From: Anaerolineae bacterium
GTDB taxonomy: Bacteria > Chloroflexota > Anaerolineae > B4-G1
NCBI GenBank assembly: GCA_027079895.1
Contig: JALWUZ010000370.1
Coordinates: 1 to 17,991, forward strand
Direction of reading: 5' to 3'
Length of the DNA: 17,991 nt
Under the pieces are notes generated by a model. That model saw nothing but the letters and a program-made list of their open reading frames with translations. It had not been told where the DNA came from and did not search any database. Both the position numbers and the translations under genes were made by a program. Below, piece after piece: positions 1-7,386 of the stretch (the stretch's first letter is position 1; each line of letters opens with the position of its first letter).

Positions 1-243
1 TCGCAGCAACTCCGCCTTCTCGCGGAAGGCCGTCTCCAGGGCCTCCTTGAGTTTGTTCGCCGCCTGCCCAAAGGTGGGACGCTCCTCTTTGGGCAGGTCG
101 CGCACGGAGCGCAGCATCTCGTTCAGCCGCCCCTTCTTCCGTCCCAGGTAACGGCGGTTCCACTCCCGCAGGCCGGCGTCGTCGGCGACCGCCTCCAACG
201 CGGCGCGGGCCTCCTGCTCCAACTCTTTCAGACGTTCCAACAT
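1..243 (-). CDS. pheS: Phenylalanyl-tRNA synthetase alpha subunit, N-terminal part (partial)
   Basis: Charges tRNA-Phe with phenylalanine in the cytoplasm as part of the alpha2beta2 PheST enzyme. Only the first 81 codons are present, from the ATG at 243-241 leftward; the catalytic core lies outside the window. The visible part is the N-terminal coiled-coil arm that contacts tRNA: a charged helix beginning MLERLKELEQEA, then the family hallmark RRYLGRKKGRLNEML and LPKEERPTFGQAANKLKEAL, which match the usual PheS pattern (YLGKKGxL...L...PEERPxxGxxxNxxK). A purine-rich ribosome site (GGAGGAGAGAGG) lies directly upstream of the ATG. The identity is independently supported by the upstream T-box leader with a Phe specifier codon. 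pheT would be expected further left. The frame is open to the edge. Confidence 0.93.
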   Translation of the reverse strand, partial: MLERLKELEQEARAALEAVADDAGLREWNRRYLGRKKGRLNEMLRSVRDLPKEERPTFGQAANKLKEALETAFREKAELLR

Positions 244-297
244 AGCCTCTCTCCTCCAGCGGCAAGATTTCGTCGGGCGCGTGTCCGACGCCCGTAA

Positions 298-589
298 CAG
301 AAACGCTCCCGTCCTCACAGGGACGAGAGCGCACACTCCCGCGGTACCACCCCGCTTGCTCCCCTGGTGGGGAGCCAACTCGTTCCACCGACGGCGCACG
401 AAAGCGCGATCGGCTGCCCCGATAACGCCGGGCTGGCGGAGCGGGCTACTTGCCATAACCGGTTTCACCCGTCGGCTCAGGAGCGAACTTCGGCGGGCTT
501 CCGCCGGGCGGGGCTCTCAGTCCACGACCCCGCCTCCCTGTCGGTCTCCCCCCGCTTACTCCTCTCCGTCATCGCCTTTGGCCTATGAT
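298..589 (-). promoter_or_regulatory. T-box riboswitch leader of pheS (Phe, UUC specifier)
   Basis: Untranslated leader that senses uncharged tRNA-Phe and controls transcription into pheS. Read on the minus strand it has, in order: an AGGAGTA element (about 564-556) forming the 5' side of the Stem I specifier loop; a GAGAGCC bulge-like stretch; GAAGTTCGCTCCTGAG (about 475-490), where TTC (487-485) is the expected Phe specifier codon; a long structured middle; the conserved T-box GGGTGGTACCGCGG (about 339-352); then the terminator. The TGGT in the T-box would pair with an ACCA tRNA end, that is discriminator base A, as tRNA-Phe has. T-boxes of this transcriptional type are established for Firmicutes, Chloroflexi and some other phyla. 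Boundaries are estimated from the promoter and the terminator. Confidence 0.9.
301..331 (-). terminator. Intrinsic terminator of the pheS T-box
   Basis: On the minus strand CGCTCTCGTCC and GGACGGGAGCG form an 11-bp stem (one G-U pair) around a 6-nt CTGTGA loop, followed by TTTCTGTT. The left arm starts 3' of the T-box sequence, so the antiterminator formed with uncharged tRNA would compete with it. The U tract is short and interrupted, which is common in GC-rich genomes. Confidence 0.8.
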
Positions 590-595
590 GGCCTA

Positions 596-623
596 ATTAT
601 CCGCAAACAGGCCGCTTTGTCAA
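596..623 (-). promoter_or_regulatory. Promoter for the pheS T-box transcript
   Basis: Minus-strand TTGACA (623-618) and GATAAT (601-596) are separated by 16 nt. The -35 is perfect and the -10 matches five of six positions. It lies just upstream of the T-box leader, placing the transcript start near 589. Confidence 0.72.
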
Positions 624-697
624 GCGGCGGGCACGCGAATTACCGGCGGCGGCGACTACGGCCACCTATCGGAAATCCCGCCTCGCGGAACCGCCAC

Positions 698-726
698 TTG
701 ACAGATTGCCTTCACTGGGGTATCCT
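698..726 (+). promoter_or_regulatory. Promoter for the glycosyltransferase operon
   Basis: TTGACA (698-703), a 17-nt spacer and TATCCT (721-726) form a sigma70-type promoter pointing right. It predicts a transcript start near 733 and a leader of roughly 57 nt to the ATG at 790. This argues against an in-frame ATG at 706, which would lie inside the promoter. It is divergent from the pheS promoter; the two -35 boxes are 74 bp apart. Confidence 0.65.
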
Positions 727-789
727 TCTGCCGCTCTCGCGCGGACGGTGGCGCGGGCAGGCACGTCGAGTGGACGGAATGCGCGGACA

Positions 790-2154
790 ATGCCCCATGT
801 GTTGATCATCAGCCACGACGTGGTCGGCTCCCGGATGGCCGGGCCGGGAATCCGCTACTGGGAACTGGCCCACGTGCTGGGGCGTCATTTCACCGTCACC
901 CTCGCCGCGCCGGGGGAGATCGGGATAACGCCGTCGGCGGAGCGGGTGGGGTTGTGGCCCTACCGGCCCGGCGATTGGGACTCCCTCGCCCCGGCGGTCG
1001 AACGGGCCACGGTCATCCTGCTGTGCGGCGACGTGCTGGCGATGTTCCCTGCTATCGAGGAGTGCGGCATGCCCCTCGTGGTGGATGGGTACGACCCGCA
1101 TCCGTTGGAGACGCTGGAACTGTTCGCCGGGACGCCGGAGCACGAGGCCCGCCATCTCGACCGGGAGCGTGTCCTGCGTATGCAGTGCCGCGCCGGTGAT
1201 TTTTTCATCTGCGCCGGTGAGCGGCAGCGGGACTGGTGGCTGGGGCTGTTGGAAGCCAACGGGCGGGTCAACGTCCACACCTTCGGGGAGGATCGCTCGC
1301 TGCGGCGATTGGTGGATGTAGTGCCGTTCGGCATGCCGTCTGCCCCGCCGCGACACCGGCGGCCGGTGCTCAAGGGGGTTTGGCCCGGCATCGGCACGGA
1401 CGACCGGGTGGTGCTGTGGGGCGGCGGGCTGTGGCAGTGGCTGGACCCGCTCACCGCCATCAGAGCCCTGGGGCGGATTTGGCAGCGGCGGCAGGACGTG
1501 AAACTGGTCTTTCCGGGTACACGCCACCCCAACGCGGAGACGGTCCCCGATATGCCGATGCACCAGGCCGCCCTCGCGCTGGCCGATGAACTGGGGCTCA
1601 CCGGGCGGGGAGTCTTCTTCGGCGACTGGGTGCCTTACGAGGAGTGGCCCGATTACCTGCTCGAAGCGGATGTGGGGTTGTCGCTCCACTTCGACTCCAT
1701 CGAAACCCGACTGGCCTTCCGTAGTCGGGTGCTGGATTACATCTGGGCCGGGCTGCCGATGGTGTTGACGCGGGGCGACGCCATCGGTGAATACGTCGTG
1801 GGCCGCGGGCTGGGAGAGGCGGTGGACTACGAGGACGACGCCGGGGTAGCCTCTGCTCTGTTACGCCTGTTGGAACGGCCACGGGCGGCGTTTGCGGAGC
1901 AGTTCGAGGCGGCGCGGGCCGGGTTGACCTGGGAGAGCGGGGCGGAGCCTTTAGTGCGCTTCTGCCGCCATCCCCGCCGTGCCCCGGACAAAGGACGGTT
2001 GCCGTCGGCGGGCGGTGACTGTCGCGAGCAGGAGATGGAGATCGCCCGGTTGCGGGATGTGATAGCCGGGTACGAGAGCGGGCGGTTTATCCGGTTCATG
2101 CGGTGGGTGCATCGCGTCGGAGCCGTGGTGAGAGGGCGCCAGCATGCCGACTAG
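790..2154 (+). CDS. Glycosyltransferase, GT4/GT-B type, with C-terminal helical tail
   Basis: Predicted cytoplasmic sugar transferase using a nucleotide-sugar donor; acceptor and sugar cannot be read from sequence. The 454-residue protein begins MPHVLIISHDVVGSRMAGPG, the usual N-terminal beta-strand and glycine-rich loop of a GT-B fold, followed by RYWELAHVL. The C-terminal Rossmann half holds VVLWGGGLWQWLDPLTAIRAL and then LAFRSRVLDYIWAGLPMVLTRGD, the nucleotide-binding region; it lacks the textbook EGFGxxxxE form and resembles the subfamily in which this is replaced by LAFRxRxLDY. The last 43 residues form a charged helix (EMEIARLRDVI) followed by GRFIRFMRWVHRVG, an amphipathic tail frequent on such enzymes. 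The ATG at 790 is chosen over 706 because of the promoter and the family start. First gene of the operon; its end overlaps the next gene by 11 bp. Confidence 0.85.
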   Translation: MPHVLIISHDVVGSRMAGPGIRYWELAHVLGRHFTVTLAAPGEIGITPSAERVGLWPYRPGDWDSLAPAVERATVILLCGDVLAMFPAIEECGMPLVVDGYDPHPLETLELFAGTPEHEARHLDRERVLRMQCRAGDFFICAGERQRDWWLGLLEANGRVNVHTFGEDRSLRRLVDVVPFGMPSAPPRHRRPVLKGVWPGIGTDDRVVLWGGGLWQWLDPLTAIRALGRIWQRRQDVKLVFPGTRHPNAETVPDMPMHQAALALADELGLTGRGVFFGDWVPYEEWPDYLLEADVGLSLHFDSIETRLAFRSRVLDYIWAGLPMVLTRGDAIGEYVVGRGLGEAVDYEDDAGVASALLRLLERPRAAFAEQFEAARAGLTWESGAEPLVRFCRHPRRAPDKGRLPSAGGDCREQEMEIARLRDVIAGYESGRFIRFMRWVHRVGAVVRGRQHAD

Positions 2155-3619
2155 ACAGGTAGAGGCTTCGGTCATCATACCGGCTTGGAACGGTCGGGAG
2201 TTCCTGCCGGGTTGCCTGGACGCCGTCCTGGCCCAAGAGGGGATACAGTTCGAGGTACTCGTGGTGGACGACCACTCGCCGGACGATTCCGCCGACCTCG
2301 TGTCCCGGCACTATCCCCAAGTGCGTTTGCTGCGCAACGAGCACAACCTGGGCTTCGCCGGGGCGTGCAACGTGGGCCTGCGAGCGGCTCGGGGCGCCAT
2401 CTTGGTGCTCCTGAACCAAGATACGGCCGTGCGACCGGGCTGGTTGGCGGCCCTGGTGAGGATGTTCGACGCCGAGCGAGTGGGGGTAGTGGGCTGCAAG
2501 ATTCTGTACCCCGACGGCCAGACGGTGCAACACGCCGGAGGGTGGATCGAGTGGCCGTTGGGATTGACCTACCACTACGGCCATCACGAGCCGGACGATG
2601 GCCGCTGGGACGAGCCGCGCCCGGTGGACTTCGTCACCGGGGCCTCGATGGCGCTCCGGCGGTCGGTGCTCGACACGGTGGGGTTGTTGGACGAGGGCTT
2701 CTGGCCGGGCTACTTCGAGGACACCGACTTCTGCGTCCGGGCGGACCAGGCCGGTTACGAGGTCTGGTACACACCGGAGGCGGTGCTCGTGCATCAGGAG
2801 AGCGGAGCGCAGCGCGACCCCCGCGAACGGTGGGAGGCGCACCATCGGGGGCGGTTGCGTTTTGTGTTGAAACACCTCCCGCCAGAGCGGTTTCTGGCCC
2901 AGTTCGGCCCGGCGGAGGAGCGTCATCAACCCTCCCTCATCGCCGAATTGGGCAGCCGGCCTCTGTGCCGGGCTTACCTGGAGGCCATCGCTCAGTCTCC
3001 GGCGGTGCTGCGGCGGAGTTGGCAGGCCGATGAGCCGACCATCAGAGAGATAGTGCGCCTTCTCCAACGGCTGCACTCGCGGGCCTGGAACGCCGAGTGG
3101 CAGGGGGTCAAGGAACGGGTGACGGCGGAGATGGAAGCCTTCGTGTCCCAAGTGACGGCGGAGTTGGAGGCCGAGTCGCCGCCGACGGGGGGCGATAGTG
3201 TCCACACGGAGGTCTTCGAGCCCCCTGCCCTGACGGAGTACGAGTTTCACAGCGAGACACCCGTCATTGGCCCACTCGTCGCCCGCCTGCGGGATGCCTG
3301 GTACGGGGTCGCCGCCCGGTGGGCGATTCGCCACCTGCTCCGTCAGCAGAACGAGATCAATCAGCGGCAGGCGATGCTCAATCGGCAACAGGAGGAGGTC
3401 AACCGGCGGCAACAGGAGGTCAATCGGCAGCAGGAGGAGGTCAATTGGCAGCAGGAGATGGTCAACCGGCGGCAGGCGATGGCCATCAGGAAGCAGGAGG
3501 CAATGCTAGAACGCTATCTCACAGCGATGGAGAACAAACTGCTGGATCTGGCGGACGAGAACGCGCTTCTGGCGGCGAAAATAGCGGAGTGGTCAGGTGA
3601 AGATCGCAGTGGACATTAG
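2144..3619 (+). CDS. Glycosyltransferase family 2 (rhamnosyltransferase-like) with repetitive coiled-coil tail
   Basis: GT-A fold inverting transferase, probably adding a sugar to a lipid-linked or protein-linked glycan at the inner membrane face. In the 491-residue protein the catalytic domain covers about residues 8-270: ASVIIPAWNGREFLPGCL, the VVDDHSPDDS nucleotide-binding loop (about 40-49), LLNQDTAVRPGWL as DxD-equivalent (NQDT 91-94), GASMALRRSV, and YFEDTDFCVRADQAGY (E192-D193) as the catalytic acidic pair. This is the WbbL-like layout, shared with the gene at 11838. After a helical region comes VIGPLVARLRDAWYGVAARW and then QQNEIN (401-406), which opens seven heptads of VNRQQEE type (residues 405-453). 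The start overlaps the upstream gene by 11 bp and the end overlaps the next by 23 bp, suggesting translational coupling. The specific sugar is not known. Confidence 0.87.
   Translation: MPTRQVEASVIIPAWNGREFLPGCLDAVLAQEGIQFEVLVVDDHSPDDSADLVSRHYPQVRLLRNEHNLGFAGACNVGLRAARGAILVLLNQDTAVRPGWLAALVRMFDAERVGVVGCKILYPDGQTVQHAGGWIEWPLGLTYHYGHHEPDDGRWDEPRPVDFVTGASMALRRSVLDTVGLLDEGFWPGYFEDTDFCVRADQAGYEVWYTPEAVLVHQESGAQRDPRERWEAHHRGRLRFVLKHLPPERFLAQFGPAEERHQPSLIAELGSRPLCRAYLEAIAQSPAVLRRSWQADEPTIREIVRLLQRLHSRAWNAEWQGVKERVTAEMEAFVSQVTAELEAESPPTGGDSVHTEVFEPPALTEYEFHSETPVIGPLVARLRDAWYGVAARWAIRHLLRQQNEINQRQAMLNRQQEEVNRRQQEVNRQQEEVNWQQEMVNRRQAMAIRKQEAMLERYLTAMENKLLDLADENALLAAKIAEWSGEDRSGH
3335..3502 (+). repeat. 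21-nt tandem repeat coding a polar coiled coil
   Basis: Eight consecutive 21-nt units in frame, starting at 3335 (LLRQQNE) and continuing with INQRQAM, LNRQQEE, VNRRQQE, VNRQQEE, VNWQQEM, VNRRQAM and AIRKQEA. A consensus unit at DNA level is gtcaaycggcrgcaggaggag. The central units are nearly identical, so recent expansion by slippage or unequal exchange is plausible. Only one heptad position is consistently hydrophobic (I/L/V), and the rest are Gln, Asn, Arg and Glu. Confidence 0.88.
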
Positions 3620-4832
3620 CGTGCTCTACATCGCCGGGGCCGGGGTGTTTTACTACCGCTACAACCTGCTTCGGGCGATGCTGTCCCTGCCTACGGAGCA
3701 CGACTTGGTGCTGGTGGACTATTTCCCGGTAGGAGAGTGGGCGCGTAACGACCCGCCGGAAGTGAAAGAGTTGCTCTCGACCGGCGTCGAGGTGCGGCGG
3801 GTAACGGGGCTCAAACACCGCCGCTTGGAGCGGGTGGGATTCGTTCAGAGACGCGGCTTGACCACGTGGGCCAGGCGCGTTGATGACCTGCTCGCCGACC
3901 GGTGGCGGCAGTTGTCTTACTTCGAGATGAACAGACGGTTGCGCCGTCACCTGTCCGACGTGGCCTTGTTCCACTCCTCCGACGTGGTGCATTGTGCGCT
4001 TCCTCACGCCAAGAACGTCGCCACCTTGTATGACCTGACGGCCATCATCTTCCCCGCGTATCACACTCCCCTGGTTCGACGGGCCCAGGCCGCCAAGCAC
4101 CGTTTTGTCCAAAAGCACGCCGACGCGGTGATCACCATCTCCGAAAGCGCACGGCGTGATGCCATCGAACACCTGGGGCTGGACCCGGACCGGGTGTTCG
4201 TGATTTATGGCGGCGTGGATCCAGCCTACCGCCCCCTGCCCCGCGAGTATGTGGCAGAGACGCTGAAGGCATGGGGACTGTCTCCCCAAAACTACATCTT
4301 GAACCTGGGCACCATCGAACCCCGCAAGAACTTGGTGCGCTTGTTGCAGGCATATGACCGCATGCGCCATCGGACGCCGGGGCAGACCATCAAACTGGTG
4401 CAGGTCGGGATGCGCGGCTGGCAGTACGACGATGTGTTTGCGCAGGCGGACGTGCTCGATTTCAGAGACGATGTGATGTTCCTGGGACGGGTGGAGTCGA
4501 GCCTGTTGCCGGCCCTCTACAACGGGGCGCTGATGTTCGTGTATCCCTCCCTCTACGAAGGGTTCGGGTTGCCGGCGTTGGAGGCGATGGCCTGCGGCAC
4601 CCCCGTCATTGCCGGCAACGTCTCCTCGCTGCCGGAAGTCGTGGGGGAGGCCGGCGCGCTGGTGGACCCTTACGACGTGGAAAGGATTGCGGAGGCGATG
4701 GTGGAGTTGTTGGAGGACGGTCGCTTGAGGGAGCGGTTGGGACGGCTGGGAGTGGAGCGAGCCGCGCGTTTCAGTTGGCGGGCCACGGCGGAGAAGACCG
4801 TCGCGGTGTACGAGAACCTCTTGCGAAGTTGA
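3597..4832 (+). CDS. Glycosyltransferase family 4 (mannosyltransferase-like)
   Basis: GT-B retaining sugar transferase of 411 residues, about the normal length of the family. It starts at GTG (3597) with MKIAVDISVLYIAGAGVFYY, the typical N-terminal strand and glycine loop. The middle has NVATLYDLTAIIFP and ADAVITISESARRDAIEHLG, standard for this family, followed by VIYGGVDPAYRPL. The C-terminal donor-binding half has ILNLGTIEPRKNLVRLLQAY and SLYEGFGLPALEAMACGTPV, carrying the E-x7-E motif at E321 and E329. The start lies 23 bp inside the upstream gene; no better start is seen. The next gene begins 9 bp after the stop. Substrates cannot be assigned; mannose or a related hexose is only a family-based guess. 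Confidence 0.9.
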   Translation: MKIAVDISVLYIAGAGVFYYRYNLLRAMLSLPTEHDLVLVDYFPVGEWARNDPPEVKELLSTGVEVRRVTGLKHRRLERVGFVQRRGLTTWARRVDDLLADRWRQLSYFEMNRRLRRHLSDVALFHSSDVVHCALPHAKNVATLYDLTAIIFPAYHTPLVRRAQAAKHRFVQKHADAVITISESARRDAIEHLGLDPDRVFVIYGGVDPAYRPLPREYVAETLKAWGLSPQNYILNLGTIEPRKNLVRLLQAYDRMRHRTPGQTIKLVQVGMRGWQYDDVFAQADVLDFRDDVMFLGRVESSLLPALYNGALMFVYPSLYEGFGLPALEAMACGTPVIAGNVSSLPEVVGEAGALVDPYDVERIAEAMVELLEDGRLRERLGRLGVERAARFSWRATAEKTVAVYENLLRS

Positions 4833-4835
4833 GGG
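4831..4835 (+). promoter_or_regulatory. Ribosome site deciding the start at 4842
   Basis: GAGGG overlaps the stop codon of the upstream gene and sits 6 nt before the ATG at 4842. An in-frame TTG at 4836 would be directly adjacent to it with no spacer, so the ATG is preferred. Confidence 0.65.
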
Positions 4836-4841
4836 TTGAGT

Positions 4842-7373
4842 ATGAGCGTTCCGGTGATTTGCACGATCGCGGCCAAGAACTACCTGGCGCAAGTCCGCTG
4901 TCTCACCGAGTCGTTTCTGGAGCATCATCCGGGGGGGCGCGTTTTCGCCCTGATGGTGGACAAGCCGGACGGCTACTACGACCCGGATCAGGAGACGTTC
5001 ACCACCGTGTTGGTGGACGAGATCGGCATCCCCAACCTCGACCTCCTCGCGTTTCGCTACACGGTGCTCGAACTCAGCACTGCTGTAAAACCCTTCTTCC
5101 TGGGGTACCTCTTCGAGAACTACCGGCACGAACGTATCTGCTACTTCGACCCCGACATCTACTTCTACCGTCCGGTGGATGAGATCTGGCGGGCGTTGGA
5201 GACCCACGCCATCGTCCTGACACCGCATCTGACGGGCCCGTTGGATGACGAATTTCTGCCCAACGAGTTGACGATTTTGCGGGCCGGGACGTACAACCTG
5301 GGGTTCATCGGCCTATCGCGTCACCCACAGACGGAGGAACTCCTGCGCTGGTGGCAGGGCAAGATGTTCAAGTACTGCGCTGTGGCCTTCGGCGAGGGGT
5401 TGTTCGTGGATCAGCGCTGGGTGGACTTGGTGCCGGGCCGCTTTTCCAGCGTCCACATCCACCGCGACCCGGGCTGCAACGTGGCCTACTGGAACCTGTA
5501 CCACCGCCACGTGACGTTGGAGGACGGGGAGTACCTGGTGAACGGCGTGCCGCTCAAGTTCTACCATTTCAGCGGCTTTTCGCCCGACCGGCCCGCCGTG
5601 CTCTCCAAGCATCAGACCCGCTACGAGTTCGACGACCTGCCGGTGGTCAAGACCCTCTTCGACGGGTACGTGGAGCGGCTGCGTGCCAACGGGTACGACA
5701 CGGTCAAGAACTGGCCCTACGCCTACAGCGGGCGCCACGTCGCCGGGGTGGAGTTGCCGGATGTGGCGCGGGCCCTGTGGCGTCGGGTCGAGGTGAGCGA
5801 CCCGGCCTGGGAACCGCCCGGAGTCGCCGCGGGGAAAGAGTTCATCCCGGCCCTGCTGGACTGGCTCAACGAGCCGGTGGACGACTCCCGCGTCCTGCCG
5901 ATTACCCGCCTTGCGATGGAGGTGTACCACCGGAGGCCCGACGTGCAGCGCGTCTTCCCCGATGTCCTGGGGCGGGACCGGGTAGGGTTCGCTCGCTGGT
6001 TCGTCGAGCACGGGAAAGAGGAACTGAACATAGATGAGTTCTTCGTCCGCCCCCTGGCCGCGCCGCTGGCTAAACTCCCCGCTCACGGCCGGGTGGAAAG
6101 CATCTACCGTTCTTTCACCGCCTGGCTGTTCCGCACGGGCATCGGGTGGCGCGTGGAGCGCATCCTGGGGCAGCGGATGGTAGGCCGCATCCGTCGGCTC
6201 TTCACCGGTTCGACGGCTCCACCGGCCGCCTCCCCGCCGGCGGCTTCTCCGGCCGGGAGTACACGGCCGGCCCGGCGGGGGGTGAACGTCATCGGCTATC
6301 TGCGCGATGAGACCGGCGTCGGCGAGAGCGCACGGGCGACCATCCGCGCCCTCCACCACCACGATTTCCCGCTGGCCTGGACGATGGTCAAGAGTTATCA
6401 CGCCCGCCAGAACGACGACTCGGTGCTCCATCTGCCCCAGGGACATCCGTATGACATCAACCTGTTCTACGTGAACGCCGACCAGATGGAAGTGGTCTAC
6501 AACGAACTGGGCGCGGATTTCTTCGCCGGTAAGTACAACATCGGCTACTGGGCGTGGGAACTGGACAGTTTCCCAGAGGAGTGGCGGGGCCGTTTCGACT
6601 ATCTGGACGAGGTCTGGGTGGGCAGCCGCTTCGTGCAGAACACGCTGGCCCACGTCTCCCCCATCCCGGTCGTCATTATGGGGGTGGAGATGGATCGGCG
6701 TCCCCCTGGCGGCGTCACCCGCGCCGCGTTGGGGCTGCCGGATGACCGGTTCATCTTCCTGTTCGCCTTCGACATGCTGAGCATCTTCGAGCGCAAGAAC
6801 CCGCTGGGAGCCATCGAGGCCTACCGGCGGGCCTTCGGGCCGCGCTTCCCGGAGACGACGTTGGTCATCAAAGTGACCAAATTGGACATGTTCCCGGAGT
6901 ATCGGGCCCCGTTGGAAGAAGCCCTCGCCGCCGTCTCCGGCGTGCTGATTGACGGCTATCTCGACCGCCCGGAGTTGGACAGCCTGTTTGCCGCCTGCGA
7001 CGCCTACATCTCCCTGCACCGCTCGGAGGGTTTCGGCATGACCATCGCCGAAGCGATGCACATGGGCAAGCCGGTCATCGCCACCGACTACGCCGGCAAC
7101 ACCGACTTCATGAACGTCTCCAACAGTTACCCGGTGATGTACGACCTGGTCGAGTTGACGGAGGACTACGGGCCGTACAAGAAGGGGAACGTCTGGGCCG
7201 ACCCCGACCTGGATCACGCCGCCTACCTGATGCGCCGCGTCTTCGAGAACCGCGCGGAGGCGGCCCAGAAAGGGGCGCGGGCCGCGCGGGACATCGAACG
7301 CTGGTACGGCAAGGAGGCGATGGCCCGCAAGATCATCCAGAGGCTGGACGCGATCTCCACATTTGGGAAGTAG
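4842..7373 (+). CDS. Two-domain glycosyltransferase: GT8-like N-terminus fused to GT4 C-terminus
   Basis: An 843-residue bifunctional sugar transferase. Residues 1 to about 250 form a GT-A type domain: VICTIAAKNYLAQVRCLTESF, then AVKPFFLGYLF and ICYFDPDIYFYRP, where D103-P-D105 is the metal-binding DxD motif of GT8-like enzymes, followed by NLGFIGL and KFYHFSGFSP. A helical stretch leads to a Pro/Ala linker (PPAASPPAASPAG, about residues 456-475). From about 478 a GT-B domain begins with VNVIGYLRDETGVGESARA; it contains NIGYWAWELDSFPEEW, FLFAFDMLSIFERKNP and the donor motif SEGFGMTIAEAMHMGKPVIA with E729 and E737 as E-x7-E. The two halves probably add successive sugars. It ends 13 bp before the DUF4956 gene. 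Function at domain level is secure; the sugars are unknown. Confidence 0.87.
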   Translation: MSVPVICTIAAKNYLAQVRCLTESFLEHHPGGRVFALMVDKPDGYYDPDQETFTTVLVDEIGIPNLDLLAFRYTVLELSTAVKPFFLGYLFENYRHERICYFDPDIYFYRPVDEIWRALETHAIVLTPHLTGPLDDEFLPNELTILRAGTYNLGFIGLSRHPQTEELLRWWQGKMFKYCAVAFGEGLFVDQRWVDLVPGRFSSVHIHRDPGCNVAYWNLYHRHVTLEDGEYLVNGVPLKFYHFSGFSPDRPAVLSKHQTRYEFDDLPVVKTLFDGYVERLRANGYDTVKNWPYAYSGRHVAGVELPDVARALWRRVEVSDPAWEPPGVAAGKEFIPALLDWLNEPVDDSRVLPITRLAMEVYHRRPDVQRVFPDVLGRDRVGFARWFVEHGKEELNIDEFFVRPLAAPLAKLPAHGRVESIYRSFTAWLFRTGIGWRVERILGQRMVGRIRRLFTGSTAPPAASPPAASPAGSTRPARRGVNVIGYLRDETGVGESARATIRALHHHDFPLAWTMVKSYHARQNDDSVLHLPQGHPYDINLFYVNADQMEVVYNELGADFFAGKYNIGYWAWELDSFPEEWRGRFDYLDEVWVGSRFVQNTLAHVSPIPVVIMGVEMDRRPPGGVTRAALGLPDDRFIFLFAFDMLSIFERKNPLGAIEAYRRAFGPRFPETTLVIKVTKLDMFPEYRAPLEEALAAVSGVLIDGYLDRPELDSLFAACDAYISLHRSEGFGMTIAEAMHMGKPVIATDYAGNTDFMNVSNSYPVMYDLVELTEDYGPYKKGNVWADPDLDHAAYLMRRVFENRAEAAQKGARAARDIERWYGKEAMARKIIQRLDAISTFGK

Positions 7374-7386
7374 AGGTGAGTACGCG

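Noticed and set aside
706..789. Longer N-terminal start of the first glycosyltransferase at ATG 706
   Set aside because: The 706 ATG falls between the -35 and -10 boxes of the operon promoter, and the extra residues do not resemble the family; MPHVLIISHD at 790 does.
281..805. A 174-codon open frame on the plus strand next to the left promoter region, with a nested 73-codon frame at 367-588
   Set aside because: It lies antisense to the T-box leader, terminator and promoter of pheS and crosses the rightward promoter; composition is Arg/Pro/Ser-rich with no recognisable domain.
3519..5228. 569-codon open frame on the minus strand, and similar long minus-strand frames at 2096-3412, 5313-7217, 9515-10987 and 11841-13187
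   Set aside because: All are antisense to genes with clear catalytic motifs, are rich in His, Arg, Gln and Val, and have no domain signature; they arise from GC-rich codon bias.
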